A stretch of 64,000 bases of DNA from Modestobacter muralis (GCF_010682105.1 NZ_JAAGWH010000010.1:16866-80865), one strand, 5' to 3'; counted from the stretch's first letter, positions 34,277 through 43,721 are shown. Program-made: numbers and translations. Notes: a model not told the origin generated them from the sequence alone.

Positions 34277-35515
34277 GTGACCGAGGTGGACTGCTGCATC
34301 GCCGGTGGCGGGCCGGCGGGGATGGTGCTCGGGCTGCTGCTCGCCCGCCAGGGCCGCAGCGTGGTGGTGCTGGAGAAGCACGGGGACTTCCTGCGCGACT
34401 TCCGCGGGGACACCGTCCACCCGTCGACGCTCCGGCTGCTCGACGAGCTGGGACTGGCCGAGGAGTTCCTCCGGCTGCCCCACCAGGAGGTGACGACGCT
34501 GGGCGTCACCACCGACGACGGGAGCTACGCAGTCGCGGACTTCGGCCGGCTGCCCGGCCGGTTCCCGTTCCTCGCCCTTGTGCCGCAGTGGGACCTGCTG
34601 GACTTCCTGGCCGAGCGGGCGCGGCGCCACCCGGGCTTCGAGCTGCGGATGGACGCGGAGGTGGTCGGACTGCTGCGCGAGGACGGCCGGGTGACGGGGG
34701 TCCGCCACCGGGCTCCCGGTGGCGAGGAGCGGGAGGTCCGCGCGCGGCTGACCGTGGCCGCCGACGGCCGCACCTCCACGCTCCGCGGCGAGACCGGGCT
34801 GCGTCTGCGTGACTTCGGGGCGCCCATGGACGTGCTGTGGTTCCGGCTGCCCCAGGCCGGGACGGGGTCGGGCCCGTCGTTCGGAGGTGCCGGACGCATC
34901 ACGCAGGGACGCATGCTGGTCCTGATCGACCGCGGGGACTACTGGCAGTGCGCCTACCTCGTGCCCAAGGGCGGCTTCGCCGCGCTGCAGGCCGCGGGCT
35001 TCGAGGCGTTCCGCGCTGATCTGGCCCGCCTCCTCCCGGACGGGGTCGCGGCGCGGACGCTCCGGGGCTGGGACGACGTCCGTGTCCTCGGTGTGCGGGT
35101 GGACCGGCTGACGCGGTGGCACGTGCCCGGGCTGCTGCTGATCGGGGACGCCGCGCACGCCATGTCACCGATCGGCGGCGTGGGGATCAACCTGGCGGTG
35201 CAGGACGCCGCTGCGGCGGCCCGGCTCCTCGCCGGCCCGCTGGGAACGGGCGTGGTGCCTCCCCGGGTCCTCGCCCGGGTGCGGCGTCGCCGGCTGCTGC
35301 CCACCGTCGTCACCCAGTTCGTGCAGCGGCAGGTCCAGACGCGGGTCCTCGGCCGGATCCTGGCCGGCGACCGTCCGGTGGGCACGCCGCGGGTGCTCCG
35401 GCTGCTCGACCGGCACCCGAGGCTCCAGGGCCTGCCGGCCCGGGCGGTCGGGATCGGGGTCCTGCCCGAGCACGCGTCGCCACTGCCCGGCGCGGAGGTG
35501 GGCTCGCGCCGGTGA
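34277..35515 (+). CDS. FAD-dependent oxidoreductase (PHBH/UbiH-type)
   Basis: A 412-residue flavoprotein with the dinucleotide motif CCIAGGGPAGMVLGLLLARQ at the N terminus, the DG motif (VAADGRTSTLRGETG) in the middle and the GD motif LLIGDAAHAMSPIGGVGINL near residue 290. The arrangement is that of class A flavin monooxygenases, such as p-hydroxybenzoate hydroxylase and UbiH. It would hydroxylate an aromatic or polyketide-like compound using NAD(P)H; no substrate is indicated. GTG 34277 follows CCAGGAGG. It is a single gene between unrelated neighbours. Confidence 0.88.
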   Translation: MTEVDCCIAGGGPAGMVLGLLLARQGRSVVVLEKHGDFLRDFRGDTVHPSTLRLLDELGLAEEFLRLPHQEVTTLGVTTDDGSYAVADFGRLPGRFPFLALVPQWDLLDFLAERARRHPGFELRMDAEVVGLLREDGRVTGVRHRAPGGEEREVRARLTVAADGRTSTLRGETGLRLRDFGAPMDVLWFRLPQAGTGSGPSFGGAGRITQGRMLVLIDRGDYWQCAYLVPKGGFAALQAAGFEAFRADLARLLPDGVAARTLRGWDDVRVLGVRVDRLTRWHVPGLLLIGDAAHAMSPIGGVGINLAVQDAAAAARLLAGPLGTGVVPPRVLARVRRRRLLPTVVTQFVQRQVQTRVLGRILAGDRPVGTPRVLRLLDRHPRLQGLPARAVGIGVLPEHASPLPGAEVGSRR

Positions 35516-35655
35516 CGGCCACGCGACAGGGTCGCTGCGACCCCGCCGAGCGACTGCTGGAGGACGCCGTCCCCTCGGTGCGGACCCGGTCGCCGGCGTC
35601 GGTGAGCCGAGCCTCACGCCCGGTGTGGCCGGCAGCGAGCGCGTGGCCGACCGGC

Positions 35656-36573
35656 TCAGGTGACGGGCAGCGCGGCGAGCCGGGCGGCCAGTTCGGCGTT
35701 GCGGCGCAGGAAGGGCACCCAGTCCTCGGGCGCCCGCGCTCCCGGCTCCGGGCGGTCGCAGGTCTCCTGCTCCCAGGAGCGCAGCCGCCCGTTGGAGATC
35801 CGCAACCGGACCAGGACGTCGCCTCCCCAGGCGGTGACGTCGTGGCGGCCCTGCTCACCGGCCGCGGTGACCCGCTGCGGCGCGACCACCCACTGCAGCG
35901 CCTCGATCTCCTGCTGGAGCCGGGCGGCGGCCTCGTAGGCCTGCGCTGCGGCCGCGGCGTCGCGCCGGGCGGTCAGGGCCGCCAGCGCGGCGGCGACCGC
36001 CGTCGGCTCGCGGTCCAACACGGACGCCACGGCTCGGGCGAGCTGCGGGACCGGCACGTCCTGCCCGCCACGCAGCCGGGCCAGCTCCTGCGCGCCGGAG
36101 CTCCGGGACGGGCCGGCGTGCCCGATCGGGTACAGCCGCTCCAGCCCGGACAGTGCCAGTTTCGCCTTCCCGGCGCCCAGGTAGGGGCCGAAGCAGCGGA
36201 CTCCCGGTCCGGGGAGCTGTGCCGAGGCGAGGCCCAGCCGCGGTGCCGTGGGCGAGACGTCCAGGTGGATGCTGACCGGCACCTCCAGGCCACCGATGAT
36301 CCGGTTCCACGGCGGCTTCGACCGTTCGAGCAGGTTGCGCTCGGCCCACGCCGCCTCGTGCGCGGAGTCGCAGACCAGTGCCTCGATCCCGGCGACCCGG
36401 GTCATCATCTTCCGCAGGTGGCGCCGGTCGCGCAGGTCGCCCCAGTAGGAGCTGACCCGGCGGCGCAGCTGCTCGGCCCGCCCGACGTACAGCACCCGCC
36501 CGCCGTCGTCCCGGAAGCGGTAGACGCCCGGGGCGAGCGGCAGCGCGGCGACGGCGTCCGGGCGGATGGGCAC
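35656..36573 (-). CDS. UvrC-like GIY-YIG nuclease with UVR motif
   Basis: A protein of about 305 residues. The N-terminal GIY-YIG nuclease domain reads PGVYRFRDDGGRVLYVGRAEQLRRRVSS in two parts and continues with SAHEAAWAERNLLERSKPPWN, the UvrC N-half pattern including the catalytic Glu. A UVR (UvrB-binding) helix pair follows near residue 220 (AAAAQAYEAAARLQQEIEAL). The RNase-H-like second nuclease half of UvrC and its HhH domains are absent, so it resembles Cho-type proteins that cut only 3' of a lesion. The start is probably GTG 36573; a GTG at 36615 extends it by 14 proline-rich residues. Confidence 0.85.
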   Translation of the reverse strand: MPIRPDAVAALPLAPGVYRFRDDGGRVLYVGRAEQLRRRVSSYWGDLRDRRHLRKMMTRVAGIEALVCDSAHEAAWAERNLLERSKPPWNRIIGGLEVPVSIHLDVSPTAPRLGLASAQLPGPGVRCFGPYLGAGKAKLALSGLERLYPIGHAGPSRSSGAQELARLRGGQDVPVPQLARAVASVLDREPTAVAAALAALTARRDAAAAAQAYEAAARLQQEIEALQWVVAPQRVTAAGEQGRHDVTAWGGDVLVRLRISNGRLRSWEQETCDRPEPGARAPEDWVPFLRRNAELAARLAALPVT

Positions 36574-36656
36574 GCCCCATCCTGCGCACGGCGCGGGCGA
36601 CGGCGGCGGCGCCACGCCCCACGGGCCGCAGGTGTCCCACGGGTCACGGGACGACG

Positions 36657-36688
36657 GAGGGGGACGCCCCGGCTGGGACGTCCCCCTC
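36657..36688 (-). terminator. Hairpin terminator downstream of msrA
   Basis: A 10-bp perfect stem GAGGGGGACG/CGTCCCCCTC (36657-36666 with 36679-36688) lies 50 bases beyond the msrA stop and before the GIY-YIG gene on the same strand. Confidence 0.65.
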
Positions 36689-36738
36689 GTCGTGTCCGAC
36701 CTGCCCCGTCAAGGACGCGGCGGTCGGGCCTCGGTCCG

Positions 36739-37251
36739 TCAGGCGGTCTGCGCCTCGCGGCGCGGGAGCACCCAGTCCGGCCGCACGTAGTGGCAGGTGT
36801 AGCCGAAGGGGATCTTCTGCAGGTAGTCCTGGTGCTCCTCCTCGGCCTGCCAGAACTCACCGGCCGGCTCGACCTCGGTGACGACCGGCCCCGGCCAGAT
36901 GCCCGAGGCGTCGACGTCGGCGATGGTGTCCAGTGCGACGCGCTGCTGCTCCTCGCTCAGGAAGTAGATCGCCGAGCGGTAGGCGCGGCCCAGGTCGTTG
37001 CCCTGGCGGTCCTTGGTCGAGGGGTCGTGGATCTGGAAGAAGAACTCCAGCACCTCCCGGTAGGAGATGACCTGGGGGTCGAAGACGATCTCGACCGCCT
37101 CGGCGTGGTCGCCGTGGTTGCGGTAGGTCGCGTTCGGGGTGTCGCCGCCGGAGTAGCCGACCCGGGTGGTGAGCACCCCCGGGCGCTTGCGCAGCAGCTC
37201 CTGGGCGCCCCAGAAGCAGCCGCCGGCGAGGATCGCGGTCTCAGTGGTCAC
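36739..37251 (-). CDS. msrA: Peptide methionine sulfoxide reductase A
   Basis: A 170-residue MsrA, which repairs methionine-S-sulfoxide in proteins using thioredoxin. The catalytic motif GGCFWGAQE (Cys12) is at the N terminus, followed by the family stretches [28 protein letters not shown] and [17 protein letters not shown]. Only one further cysteine, in YTCHYVRP, is seen, and it could serve in recycling. GTG 37251 follows AGAGGGAGGC. No msrB gene is adjacent. Confidence 0.96.
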   Translation of the reverse strand: MTTETAILAGGCFWGAQELLRKRPGVLTTRVGYSGGDTPNATYRNHGDHAEAVEIVFDPQVISYREVLEFFFQIHDPSTKDRQGNDLGRAYRSAIYFLSEEQQRVALDTIADVDASGIWPGPVVTEVEPAGEFWQAEEEHQDYLQKIPFGYTCHYVRPDWVLPRREAQTA

Positions 37252-37316
37252 GTGTGCCTCCCTCTGTGTCCAGCACGACCGGTGAACCCCGGGACCCGCG
37301 CCGGTGTTCCGCCTGC

Positions 37317-38177
37317 TCACGACCCGGTCGGGTGCTCCGGGGCGAAGGCCTGCGTGCCGAGGACGGCGAGCAGCGCGAGCCTGCTGGCTGCGTCGGTGCC
37401 CGGGGGAGCGGTGAGCACGAGCAGCACCTGGGACTCGTCCTCGGTGAACAGCGCCTGACAGTCGACCTCGATGGGCCCGATCTCGGGGTGCAGGAGCACC
37501 TTGTGGTCGGAGAACCGGCGGCCCACCTCGTGGGCCGCCCACAGGTCCGCGAACTCCTGGCTTGTCCGGGTGAGCACTCGGACGAGCTCGCCGGCCCGGG
37601 ACCGCGGGCCCGTCGAGCCGTGGGCGGCGCGCAGCGAGGCCACCTGGGCGCGGCTCTGGCGGTCGTGGTCGTCCGCCGGGTAGTGCGCCCGCTCCTGCTC
37701 GGGGTGGGTGAACCAGCGGTAGATGGCGCTGCGTTCGAGGCCGGTGAGGTGGCTGACGTCGCCGAACAGGGCGCGGGCCGGGTCGTTCTGCACCAGCGTC
37801 TCGCCCAGCGCGGACAGGATGAGGGCCGGGGTGTCGGTGAGCCGGTCGAGGACCCGCAGCAGCCCCGGGGCGACGTGCTCGCCGCCGCCGACCCGGTCGG
37901 GGGCGTCGTGCCCGGCGACCCGGTACAGGTAGGCGCGCTCGTCGGCGGTCAGCCGGAGCGCCCGGGCCAGCGAGGCCAGCATCTGCGTGCTCGGCTGCGG
38001 CCCGCGCCGCTGCTCCAGCCGCGTGTAGTAGTCGGTGGACATCGCGGCGAGCTGCGCGACCTCCTCCCGCCGCAGCCCCGCGGTGCGCCGGCGCTGGCCT
38101 GCGGGGAGGCCGACGTCCGCGGGTCGGAGACCGCTGCGGCGCCGGACGAGGAAGTCGGCGAGGTCGTCCCGGTTCAC
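37317..38177 (-). CDS. MmyB-like helix-turn-helix regulator (XRE N-terminus)
   Basis: A 286-residue repressor or activator. An XRE-type helix-turn-helix occupies residues 1-75 ([20 protein letters not shown], then [20 protein letters not shown]). The rest is the MmyB-like ligand-binding domain with [17 protein letters not shown] and [16 protein letters not shown] 38177 is the start; CACACT lies 6 bases before it. It is divergent from an SDR gene across 100 bases, and a palindrome lies between them. This genetic layout is common for the family, and the SDR is its likely target. Confidence 0.92.
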   Translation of the reverse strand: MNRDDLADFLVRRRSGLRPADVGLPAGQRRRTAGLRREEVAQLAAMSTDYYTRLEQRRGPQPSTQMLASLARALRLTADERAYLYRVAGHDAPDRVGGGEHVAPGLLRVLDRLTDTPALILSALGETLVQNDPARALFGDVSHLTGLERSAIYRWFTHPEQERAHYPADDHDRQSRAQVASLRAAHGSTGPRSRAGELVRVLTRTSQEFADLWAAHEVGRRFSDHKVLLHPEIGPIEVDCQALFTEDESQVLLVLTAPPGTDAASRLALLAVLGTQAFAPEHPTGS

Positions 38178-38212
38178 CAGGCCAGTGTGGCCACCCGCCG
38201 CCGGCGCAACCA

Positions 38213-38227
38213 GGGACCGGCGGTCCC
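38213..38227. promoter_or_regulatory. Candidate operator between MmyB-like regulator and SDR
   Basis: GGGACC (38213-38218) is mirrored by GGTCCC (38222-38227) around GGC. It sits midway between two divergent genes, where the regulator could control both. Confidence 0.4.
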
Positions 38228-38277
38228 CCGATCACCGCGCTCTGCCACCGGTCCGGGGTGCGGCCGACGCTGGGGAC

Positions 38278-39042
38278 ATGGACATCACCGGCAACACCGT
38301 CTTCATCCCCGGCGCGACCAGCGGCATCGGCCTGGCCCTGGCGCTGCGACTGCAGCAGGAGGGCAACACCGTCGTCATCGGCGGGCGGCGCACCGCGCTG
38401 CTGGACCAGATCACCGCCGAGCACCCCGGACTGCACGCCGTCGAGATCGACACGACCGACGTGGCGAGCATCCAGCGCGCTGCCGCCCAGGTCATCGCCG
38501 AGCACCCGGACCTCGACGTGCTGGTCACCATGGCCGGGATCATGCGGGTCGAGGACTGGACCACCCCGGGCGGCTTCCTGACCTCGGCCGAGGAGACGGT
38601 CACGACCAACCTGCTGGGCCCGATCCGGCTCATCGCTGCCTTCGTCGAGCACCTGCGCTCCCGGCCGGCCGCGACGATCATGACGGTGTCCTCGGGGCTG
38701 GCGTTCGCGCCGCTGGCGGTCACGCCCAGCTACAACGCCACCAAGGCCGCCGTCCACATGCTCAGCGAGTCCCTGCGGCTGCAGCTGGCCGGCACCGGCG
38801 TCGCGGTGGTCGAGCTGGAGCCGCCGTCGGTGCGCACCGCCCTGCTGCCGGGCCAGGAGGACAGCGAGTTCGCCATGCCCCTGGCCGACTTCGTCGAGGA
38901 GGTCGTCGAGCTGATCCGCACGCAGCCGGACGCGACCGAGATCCAGGTGGAGAACGTCGAGTTCCTGCGGTACGGCGAGGCGCGCGGCGACTACGACCAC
39001 GTCGTCGCGACCCTCAACCACCTCGACCCGCACGGCCACTGA
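38278..39042 (+). CDS. Short-chain dehydrogenase/reductase
   Basis: A 254-residue classical SDR with NAD(P) motif [15 protein letters not shown], the inner motif MAGIM in place of NNAG, and the catalytic YNATK (YxxxK) preceded by SSG. The sequence resembles DltE-type SDRs that are often found beside MmyB-like regulators. The ATG at 38278 has GACGCT 6 bases upstream and no ribosome binding site, so a leaderless message is likely. The substrate is unknown. Confidence 0.9.
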   Translation: MDITGNTVFIPGATSGIGLALALRLQQEGNTVVIGGRRTALLDQITAEHPGLHAVEIDTTDVASIQRAAAQVIAEHPDLDVLVTMAGIMRVEDWTTPGGFLTSAEETVTTNLLGPIRLIAAFVEHLRSRPAATIMTVSSGLAFAPLAVTPSYNATKAAVHMLSESLRLQLAGTGVAVVELEPPSVRTALLPGQEDSEFAMPLADFVEEVVELIRTQPDATEIQVENVEFLRYGEARGDYDHVVATLNHLDPHGH

Positions 39043-39299
39043 CGTCCCGGCACGACGGACGCAGGTTCCCGAGCAGCCCAGCGAGGTCGAGCTGTGCGCT
39101 CCTGGCGGCACGAGACCGTCCTCGAAGCCGGCGCCGGAATCCGGCCGGTCGGCGGTGACCGACCCGCTGGGCGACCATGGTCCCCGGGTGCACCGGCCCG
39201 GCGCGTCGACCGACGCCCCACCCGAGCACTGCCGCCCGACGTGCGGCAGCGACGCGGGCCGGTGCACGACCACTCACCACGACCGAGAGCAGAGTCCAG

Positions 39300-39599
39300 A
39301 TGTCCGTGAAGGTGTTCCTCGAGGTCCCGCTCCGTCCCGACGCCAGCGCCGCCGAGGCGGAGGCCGCCATCCGCGAGACGCTCGCGCAGACGGCGGCGTT
39401 CCCCGGCAACGAGGGGCTCGAGGTCCTCGTCGACGACGCCGACCCGACCCGGGTCGTCGTCGTCGAGACGTGGGCCACCGCCGACGACCACGCCGCCTAC
39501 GTGGCCTGGCGCGCGACGCCGGAGGGTGCGGCGGCGCTCGCGGCGGTCCTCGCCGGTCCGCCGGTCACCCGCACGTTCGGCCGGTCCATCGACCTGTGA
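39300..39599 (+). CDS. Antibiotic biosynthesis monooxygenase (ABM) domain protein
   Basis: A 99-residue ferredoxin-like dimeric alpha/beta protein. The pattern VKVFLEVPLRPDASAAEAEA, then VLVDDADPTRVVVVETWAT and DDHAAYVAWRATPEG fits ABM/YgiN-type quinol or polyketide oxygenases and related heme-binding proteins. The family is functionally broad. The ATG at 39300 gives a domain of normal size; the open frame upstream is low-complexity. About 250 bases on each side carry no gene. Confidence 0.85.
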   Translation: MSVKVFLEVPLRPDASAAEAEAAIRETLAQTAAFPGNEGLEVLVDDADPTRVVVVETWATADDHAAYVAWRATPEGAAALAAVLAGPPVTRTFGRSIDL

Positions 39600-39853
39600 C
39601 GCCGGCCCTCCCGCCGCAGGGGTCCACGGTCCCCACCTGACCGGCCACGTCGGCTCCGGGGCCGTGTCGACCGACTCGGCCCCGGGGGCAACGGTGGCCG
39701 GCCGGGCCGGCTGCTCCCTGCTCGGGAGGCGGCGCAGGCGGGCGGACCGCCACCTGGCGGGGACCGCCCGCCACGTGGCGCTGGTGCCGCGCCGGACTGC
39801 CCACGAGCATGGTGACCGCGGTCACTCGCGACCGCCCGTCCCGAGGAGACCAT

Positions 39854-40873
39854 GTGACGACGACGTCACCCAGCGCCCCGCACACGACCGAGCAGCGGGG
39901 AGTGGGAGCTCCCCGTCCGCCGTTCGACCCCGAGATCGCCGCCGTGCTGCAGGTGCTGGCCGGGGTGATGCCCTCCTCGCTCACCGCCGACCTGATCCCC
40001 GTGCTGCGCCAGCCGAACCCGGCGCTGCCCTCGATCACCGACGAGGAGCTCGGCCGCGGCGGCACGTTCACCGTCAGCACCCGGTCGGTGCCCGGCCCGG
40101 CAGGAGCGCCGGACGTCGAGGTGATCGTGTGTCTGCCGGTCGGGGCTGCCGCACCGGTCGCCGCCGTGCTGCACACCCACGGCGGCGGGATGGTGATCGG
40201 CGACGCACGGACCGGTCTGGCCGAGATCATGGACTGGGCCGCGGAGCTGCAGCTCGCCGTCGTCTCCGTCGACTACCGGCTCGCCCCGGAGACCCCGCAC
40301 CCCGGGCCGGTCGAGGACTGCTACGCCGCGCTGCTGTGGACGGCCCGCAACGCAGCCGAGCTGGGCATCGACCCCGACCGCATCGTGGTGGCCGGTGCCA
40401 GCGCCGGGGGAGGGCTGGCCGCGGCCCTGGCCCTGATGGCCCGCGACCGCGGTGACGTCGCCCTCGCCGGCCAGTTGCTGATCTACCCGATGCTCGACGA
40501 CCGCAACGACACCTTCTCCGCCCACCAGATGGCCGGGGTCGGGGTGTGGGACCAGGTCTCCAACGACACCGGCTGGACGGCGCTGCTGGGTGCCGACCGT
40601 GGCGGCCCGGACGTCTCCCCGTACGCCGCCCCCGCCCGGGCGACCGACCTGTCCGGCCTGCCGCCGGCCTTCGTCGACGTCGCCAGCACGGAGACCTTCC
40701 GGGACGAGGACATCGCCTACGCCACGCGCATCTGGCAGGCCGGTGGGATCGCCGAGCTGCACGTGTGGCCCGGCGGCTGCCACGGCTTCGACACCTTCGC
40801 GCCCGGGGCGGGGATCTCGCAGGAGGCGCGGGCGGCGCGACTGCGCTGGCTGCGGCGCCTGCTCGCCCCGTGA
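39854..40873 (+). CDS. Alpha/beta hydrolase, hormone-sensitive-lipase (GDXG) family
   Basis: A 339-residue esterase. The HGGG oxyanion motif (VLHTHGGGMVIGDA) and the nucleophile GASAGGG (GxSxG) are clear, followed by the acid in DVASTETFRDED and the catalytic His in PGGCHGFDTFAPG. It should hydrolyse short- or medium-chain esters. GTG 39854 follows CGAGGAGACC; an in-frame ATG at 39809 is less likely. It stands 45 bases before a PucR-like gene on the same strand. Confidence 0.92.
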   Translation: MTTTSPSAPHTTEQRGVGAPRPPFDPEIAAVLQVLAGVMPSSLTADLIPVLRQPNPALPSITDEELGRGGTFTVSTRSVPGPAGAPDVEVIVCLPVGAAAPVAAVLHTHGGGMVIGDARTGLAEIMDWAAELQLAVVSVDYRLAPETPHPGPVEDCYAALLWTARNAAELGIDPDRIVVAGASAGGGLAAALALMARDRGDVALAGQLLIYPMLDDRNDTFSAHQMAGVGVWDQVSNDTGWTALLGADRGGPDVSPYAAPARATDLSGLPPAFVDVASTETFRDEDIAYATRIWQAGGIAELHVWPGGCHGFDTFAPGAGISQEARAARLRWLRRLLAP

Positions 40874-40906
40874 CCGGCGGGCCTGGTCACCAGCCGCCAC
40901 GAGGTC

Positions 40907-40912
40907 CACAGT
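40907..40912 (+). promoter_or_regulatory. Possible -10 of leaderless PucR-like gene
   Basis: CACAGT is followed by 6 bases and the GTG at 40919. It lacks the leading T of a perfect TANNNT, so support is weak. Confidence 0.25.
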
Positions 40913-40918
40913 GAGCTG

Positions 40919-41896
40919 GTGAACGACCTCGCGCTCCGCCTCGCGGCCCTGGACCCCGAGGCGGGCGCGGCGGTCCGGGTGGTGGGCCACTTCGACGCCC
41001 TGCTCGAGGCGCGCGCTGGGCTGCAGTCCATCGTGCGGGGCGCCGCCGCGCTGGCCGGCTGCCCCGCCCGGCTGGTCGACCCCGCCCGCGGGCTGGTCGT
41101 GCGGGTGCTCCCCGACGGCGTGGTCGAGGCAGCCGGGGAGCACGCCGTCGACCCGGCGTGGCCGTCGGCCGAGGTGGCCGCTCCCGGCGTGCTGCTCTGG
41201 CTGGAGCAGTCCGGCCCCGCGGGCACGGTGCAGGCCGTCGTCCTGGAGCGGGCCGCCGCCGCCGCCCGTTCCGTCCTCCAGCGCACCCGGTCGCACGCAC
41301 CCGTCGAGGACCCCGCCTCGGTCGAGCTGCTCGTCGACGCCGCGGCGCCCGAGGCCGACCGGCTGGCCGCTGCCCGGCGCCTGGGCGTCACGGCCACGGC
41401 CCGTGTGGTGGCCCTGGCCGGGGGCCGGACGCTGGTGGTCGGGGCCGATGCCGTCGTGACCGGGGGAGACCGGGCCGGGGTCGGACCGGCCGTGGCGGTG
41501 GCGGAGCTGCCGGCCTCGGGCGAGCTGGCCCGGCTGGCGCTGCGGCTGACCGCCGAGGGCACCGCCGAGGACCCCGGGCCGCGGGTGGTGCACGCCGACC
41601 AGCTGGGGTCACTGTCGCTGCTCGTGCGCGCCGCGGACGGTCGGCCGGTGCCGGACGTGCAGGCGCTGGCACACGCCGCGGCCACCGGGCCGTGGGTGCT
41701 CGCCACCCTCGACGCCGTCGCCACCAGCAGCAGCCTGCGGGACGCGGCCCGGACCCTGCACGTGCACCACTCCACCCTGCAGGACCGCCTGCAGCACGCC
41801 GAGGCCGCACTCGGGTGGGACGTCCACTCACCCGCCGGTCGCCTGCGCCTGCAGCTGGCCCTGGTGCTCCACCGGGCCGGCCGGTCCCGTCCCTGA
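40919..41896 (+). CDS. Helix-turn-helix regulator with PucR-type C-terminus
   Basis: A 325-residue protein whose C-terminal 60 residues (SSSLRDAARTLHVHHSTLQD, then RLQHAEAALGWDVHSPAGRL) are a PucR-family helix-turn-helix; the N-terminal part shows no clear sensor family. Very high alanine, arginine and leucine content is typical of the window. GTG 40919 is the likely start. It lies 45 bases downstream of the esterase gene on the same strand, so the pair may be a unit with the regulator controlling the esterase. Confidence 0.8.
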   Translation: MNDLALRLAALDPEAGAAVRVVGHFDALLEARAGLQSIVRGAAALAGCPARLVDPARGLVVRVLPDGVVEAAGEHAVDPAWPSAEVAAPGVLLWLEQSGPAGTVQAVVLERAAAAARSVLQRTRSHAPVEDPASVELLVDAAAPEADRLAAARRLGVTATARVVALAGGRTLVVGADAVVTGGDRAGVGPAVAVAELPASGELARLALRLTAEGTAEDPGPRVVHADQLGSLSLLVRAADGRPVPDVQALAHAAATGPWVLATLDAVATSSSLRDAARTLHVHHSTLQDRLQHAEAALGWDVHSPAGRLRLQLALVLHRAGRSRP

Positions 41897-41975
41897 GGTG
41901 GATGCACCCCGCGAGGACGTCGCGCCCGCAGCGGACGTCGCGGCGCCGGCGCGGGAGGGTTGCCCGTCGTCCGGC

Positions 41976-42179
41976 TCAGACCTCGACGGCGGTGCTGCAG
42001 ATGGTGCAGACCTCCAGCTGCCTGCGCCCCCACCGGGCGACCGGGACGAAGAACACCGTGAGCTGCCGGGACTCCTGCACCCGCGCCCACGTCGACGTGT
42101 TGCCGCAGTTGGGGCAGGTGCGGACCGCCCCGGGGCCGAGGTCGCGCTGCTTGGTGCCGAAGCCGAAGAGGAAGAACAC
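41976..42179 (-). CDS. Zinc-ribbon small protein
   Basis: A 67-residue protein with two CxxC pairs, CPNCGN near residue 22 and CTICST near residue 59, a likely zinc ribbon. The start FFLFGFGTKQRDLG is typical of the small zinc-ribbon family beginning MFFLFGxGxK. GTG 42179 lies 6 bases after TACGCT on the minus strand, the leaderless arrangement. Function is unknown. It is divergent from the desulfurase-like gene. Confidence 0.85.
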   Translation of the reverse strand: MFFLFGFGTKQRDLGPGAVRTCPNCGNTSTWARVQESRQLTVFFVPVARWGRRQLEVCTICSTAVEV

Positions 42180-42185
42180 GTCGTC

Positions 42186-42191
42186 AGCGTA
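42186..42191 (-). promoter_or_regulatory. -10 element of leaderless zinc-ribbon gene
   Basis: On the minus strand TACGCT is followed by 6 bases and GTG, a perfect TANNNT-N6-start arrangement. Confidence 0.55.
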
Positions 42192-42341
42192 GGCAGCAGC
42201 ACCCCGTGCCGGCCTCCGCAGGACCTCTCCTCCGGGAGCTGCACGGACGCGCGGTGTCGTCGGCCGTCCGCGGGGGTCGACGGTGGGAGGCTCCGGGTGG
42301 TCGCCGGGGCGGTGGCCGGTCAGGACGGGAGCGCGGTGGCG

Positions 42342-43721
42342 ATGACGGCCTTGTTCGGCACAGGGGACCTCTCCCCGCACGATCCCCTCGTCGGCGCCGA
42401 CCTGAGCGTCCTGGTCGGCGGGGAGCTGCGCCGCTACGTCGACCTGGACGCCGCGGCGACCACCTCGGCGTCGGCGGGTGTCGCCCGGGCCGTGCAGGAG
42501 TTCCTGCCCTGGTACTCCAGCGTGCACCGGGGAGCCGGCGTGAAGTCCCAGGTCAGCAGCGCTCGGTACGACCAGGCCCGGGAGACGATCGTCCGCTTCG
42601 TCGGCGCCGACCCGGCGACGCACGTGGGCCTGTTCCCGAAGAACACCACCGAGGGCCTCAACCAGATCGCCTTCCGGCTGGGGCTGACCCGGGACGACGT
42701 CGTCGTCAGCACCGCGGTCGAGCACCACGCCAACCTGCTGCCCTGGCGGCGGCACGCGCAGGTCCGGGTCGTCGACGTCGACCGGTCCGGCACCTACTCC
42801 GTCGACGCCGTGGTCGCCGCGCTCGACGAGCGGCCCGCGCCGCGCGTGCTGGCGGTGTCCGGGGCGTCCAACGTCACCGGCTGGATGCCCGACCTCGCCG
42901 GCCTCGCCGCGGCGGCCCGGGCCCGCGGGGTGCTGGTGGTCGTCGACGGTGCGCAGCTGGTGCCGCACCGCCCGGTCGACATGGCCGCCCTCGGGATCGA
43001 CGTGCTCGTGTGGTCCGGGCACAAGATGTTCGCGCCCTTCGGTGCCGGCGGCATGGTCGTCGACCGCCGGCTGCTCGTCGGCGGTGAGCCCTTCCTGGTC
43101 GGGGGCGGGGCGGTGAAGGCGGTCTCGGACACCGAGGTCGTCTGGGCCGACACCCCCGACCGGGACGACGCCGGCACGCCCAACGTCCTCGGCGCGGTGG
43201 CCCTGGCCGCTGCCGCCGACGAGCTGATGGCCGCAGGCCCGCGCAACCGGCGGCACGAGGACCTGCTCGTCCACGCGCTGGACGCCGAGCTCGCCACCGT
43301 CCCGGGGCTGCACCGGCTCGGGCCCACCACCGGCGACCGGCTCCCGGTGGTCAGCTTCGTGCTCGACGGCATGCCGCACGAGGAGGTCGCGCAGCGGCTG
43401 GCCCGGGAGCACGGCATCGGTGTCCGCAACGGGTGCTTTTGCGCCCACCCCTACCTGAGCCGGCTCTTCGGCCTCTCCACGGCCGAGGTGCAGCAGTTCC
43501 ACGACGACGCCCGGGTGGGCCGTGCCGACCGGCTGCCCGGCGCGGTGCGGGTGAGCTGCAGCTCGGCCACCCCGCTGGCGGACGTCGCCGCGCTGGGGGA
43601 GGCCCTGCGCGCCCTCACCGGCGACCGGGCCCGCGCCCAGCTCGTCCCGGCCGCCCGGCTCCCCGAGGGCACCGACCGTCAGCTGCCCCGCGGGTCCGGT
43701 TCGTCGGTGGTGCGGGCGTAG
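42342..43721 (+). CDS. Class V aminotransferase-fold / cysteine-desulfurase-like enzyme
   Basis: A 459-residue PLP enzyme of the SufS/CsdA type. Recognisable parts are the N-terminal YVDLDAAATTSAS segment, TAVEHHANLLPWR, the PLP aspartate region VVVDGAQLVPHRP, the lysine in WSGHKMFAPFGAGGM and the cysteine loop RNGCFCAHPY, equivalent to the desulfurase active site. Actinobacterial members of this branch are of unknown substrate; no suf or isc genes are adjacent. An in-frame GTG at 42297 follows GGGAGG at ideal spacing and could extend the protein by 15 residues. The last 43 bases overlap the convergent MarR gene. Confidence 0.88.
   Translation: MTALFGTGDLSPHDPLVGADLSVLVGGELRRYVDLDAAATTSASAGVARAVQEFLPWYSSVHRGAGVKSQVSSARYDQARETIVRFVGADPATHVGLFPKNTTEGLNQIAFRLGLTRDDVVVSTAVEHHANLLPWRRHAQVRVVDVDRSGTYSVDAVVAALDERPAPRVLAVSGASNVTGWMPDLAGLAAAARARGVLVVVDGAQLVPHRPVDMAALGIDVLVWSGHKMFAPFGAGGMVVDRRLLVGGEPFLVGGGAVKAVSDTEVVWADTPDRDDAGTPNVLGAVALAAAADELMAAGPRNRRHEDLLVHALDAELATVPGLHRLGPTTGDRLPVVSFVLDGMPHEEVAQRLAREHGIGVRNGCFCAHPYLSRLFGLSTAEVQQFHDDARVGRADRLPGAVRVSCSSATPLADVAALGEALRALTGDRARAQLVPAARLPEGTDRQLPRGSGSSVVRA

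Noticed and set aside
35516..35655. Possible extension of the FAD oxidoreductase or a separate small gene
   Set aside because: The oxidoreductase stop is clear and the gap holds only frames lacking starts with ribosome binding sites.
39600..39853. Short plus-strand frames between the ABM gene and the esterase
   Set aside because: They are Pro/Arg/Gly-rich, lack ribosome binding sites and show no family.
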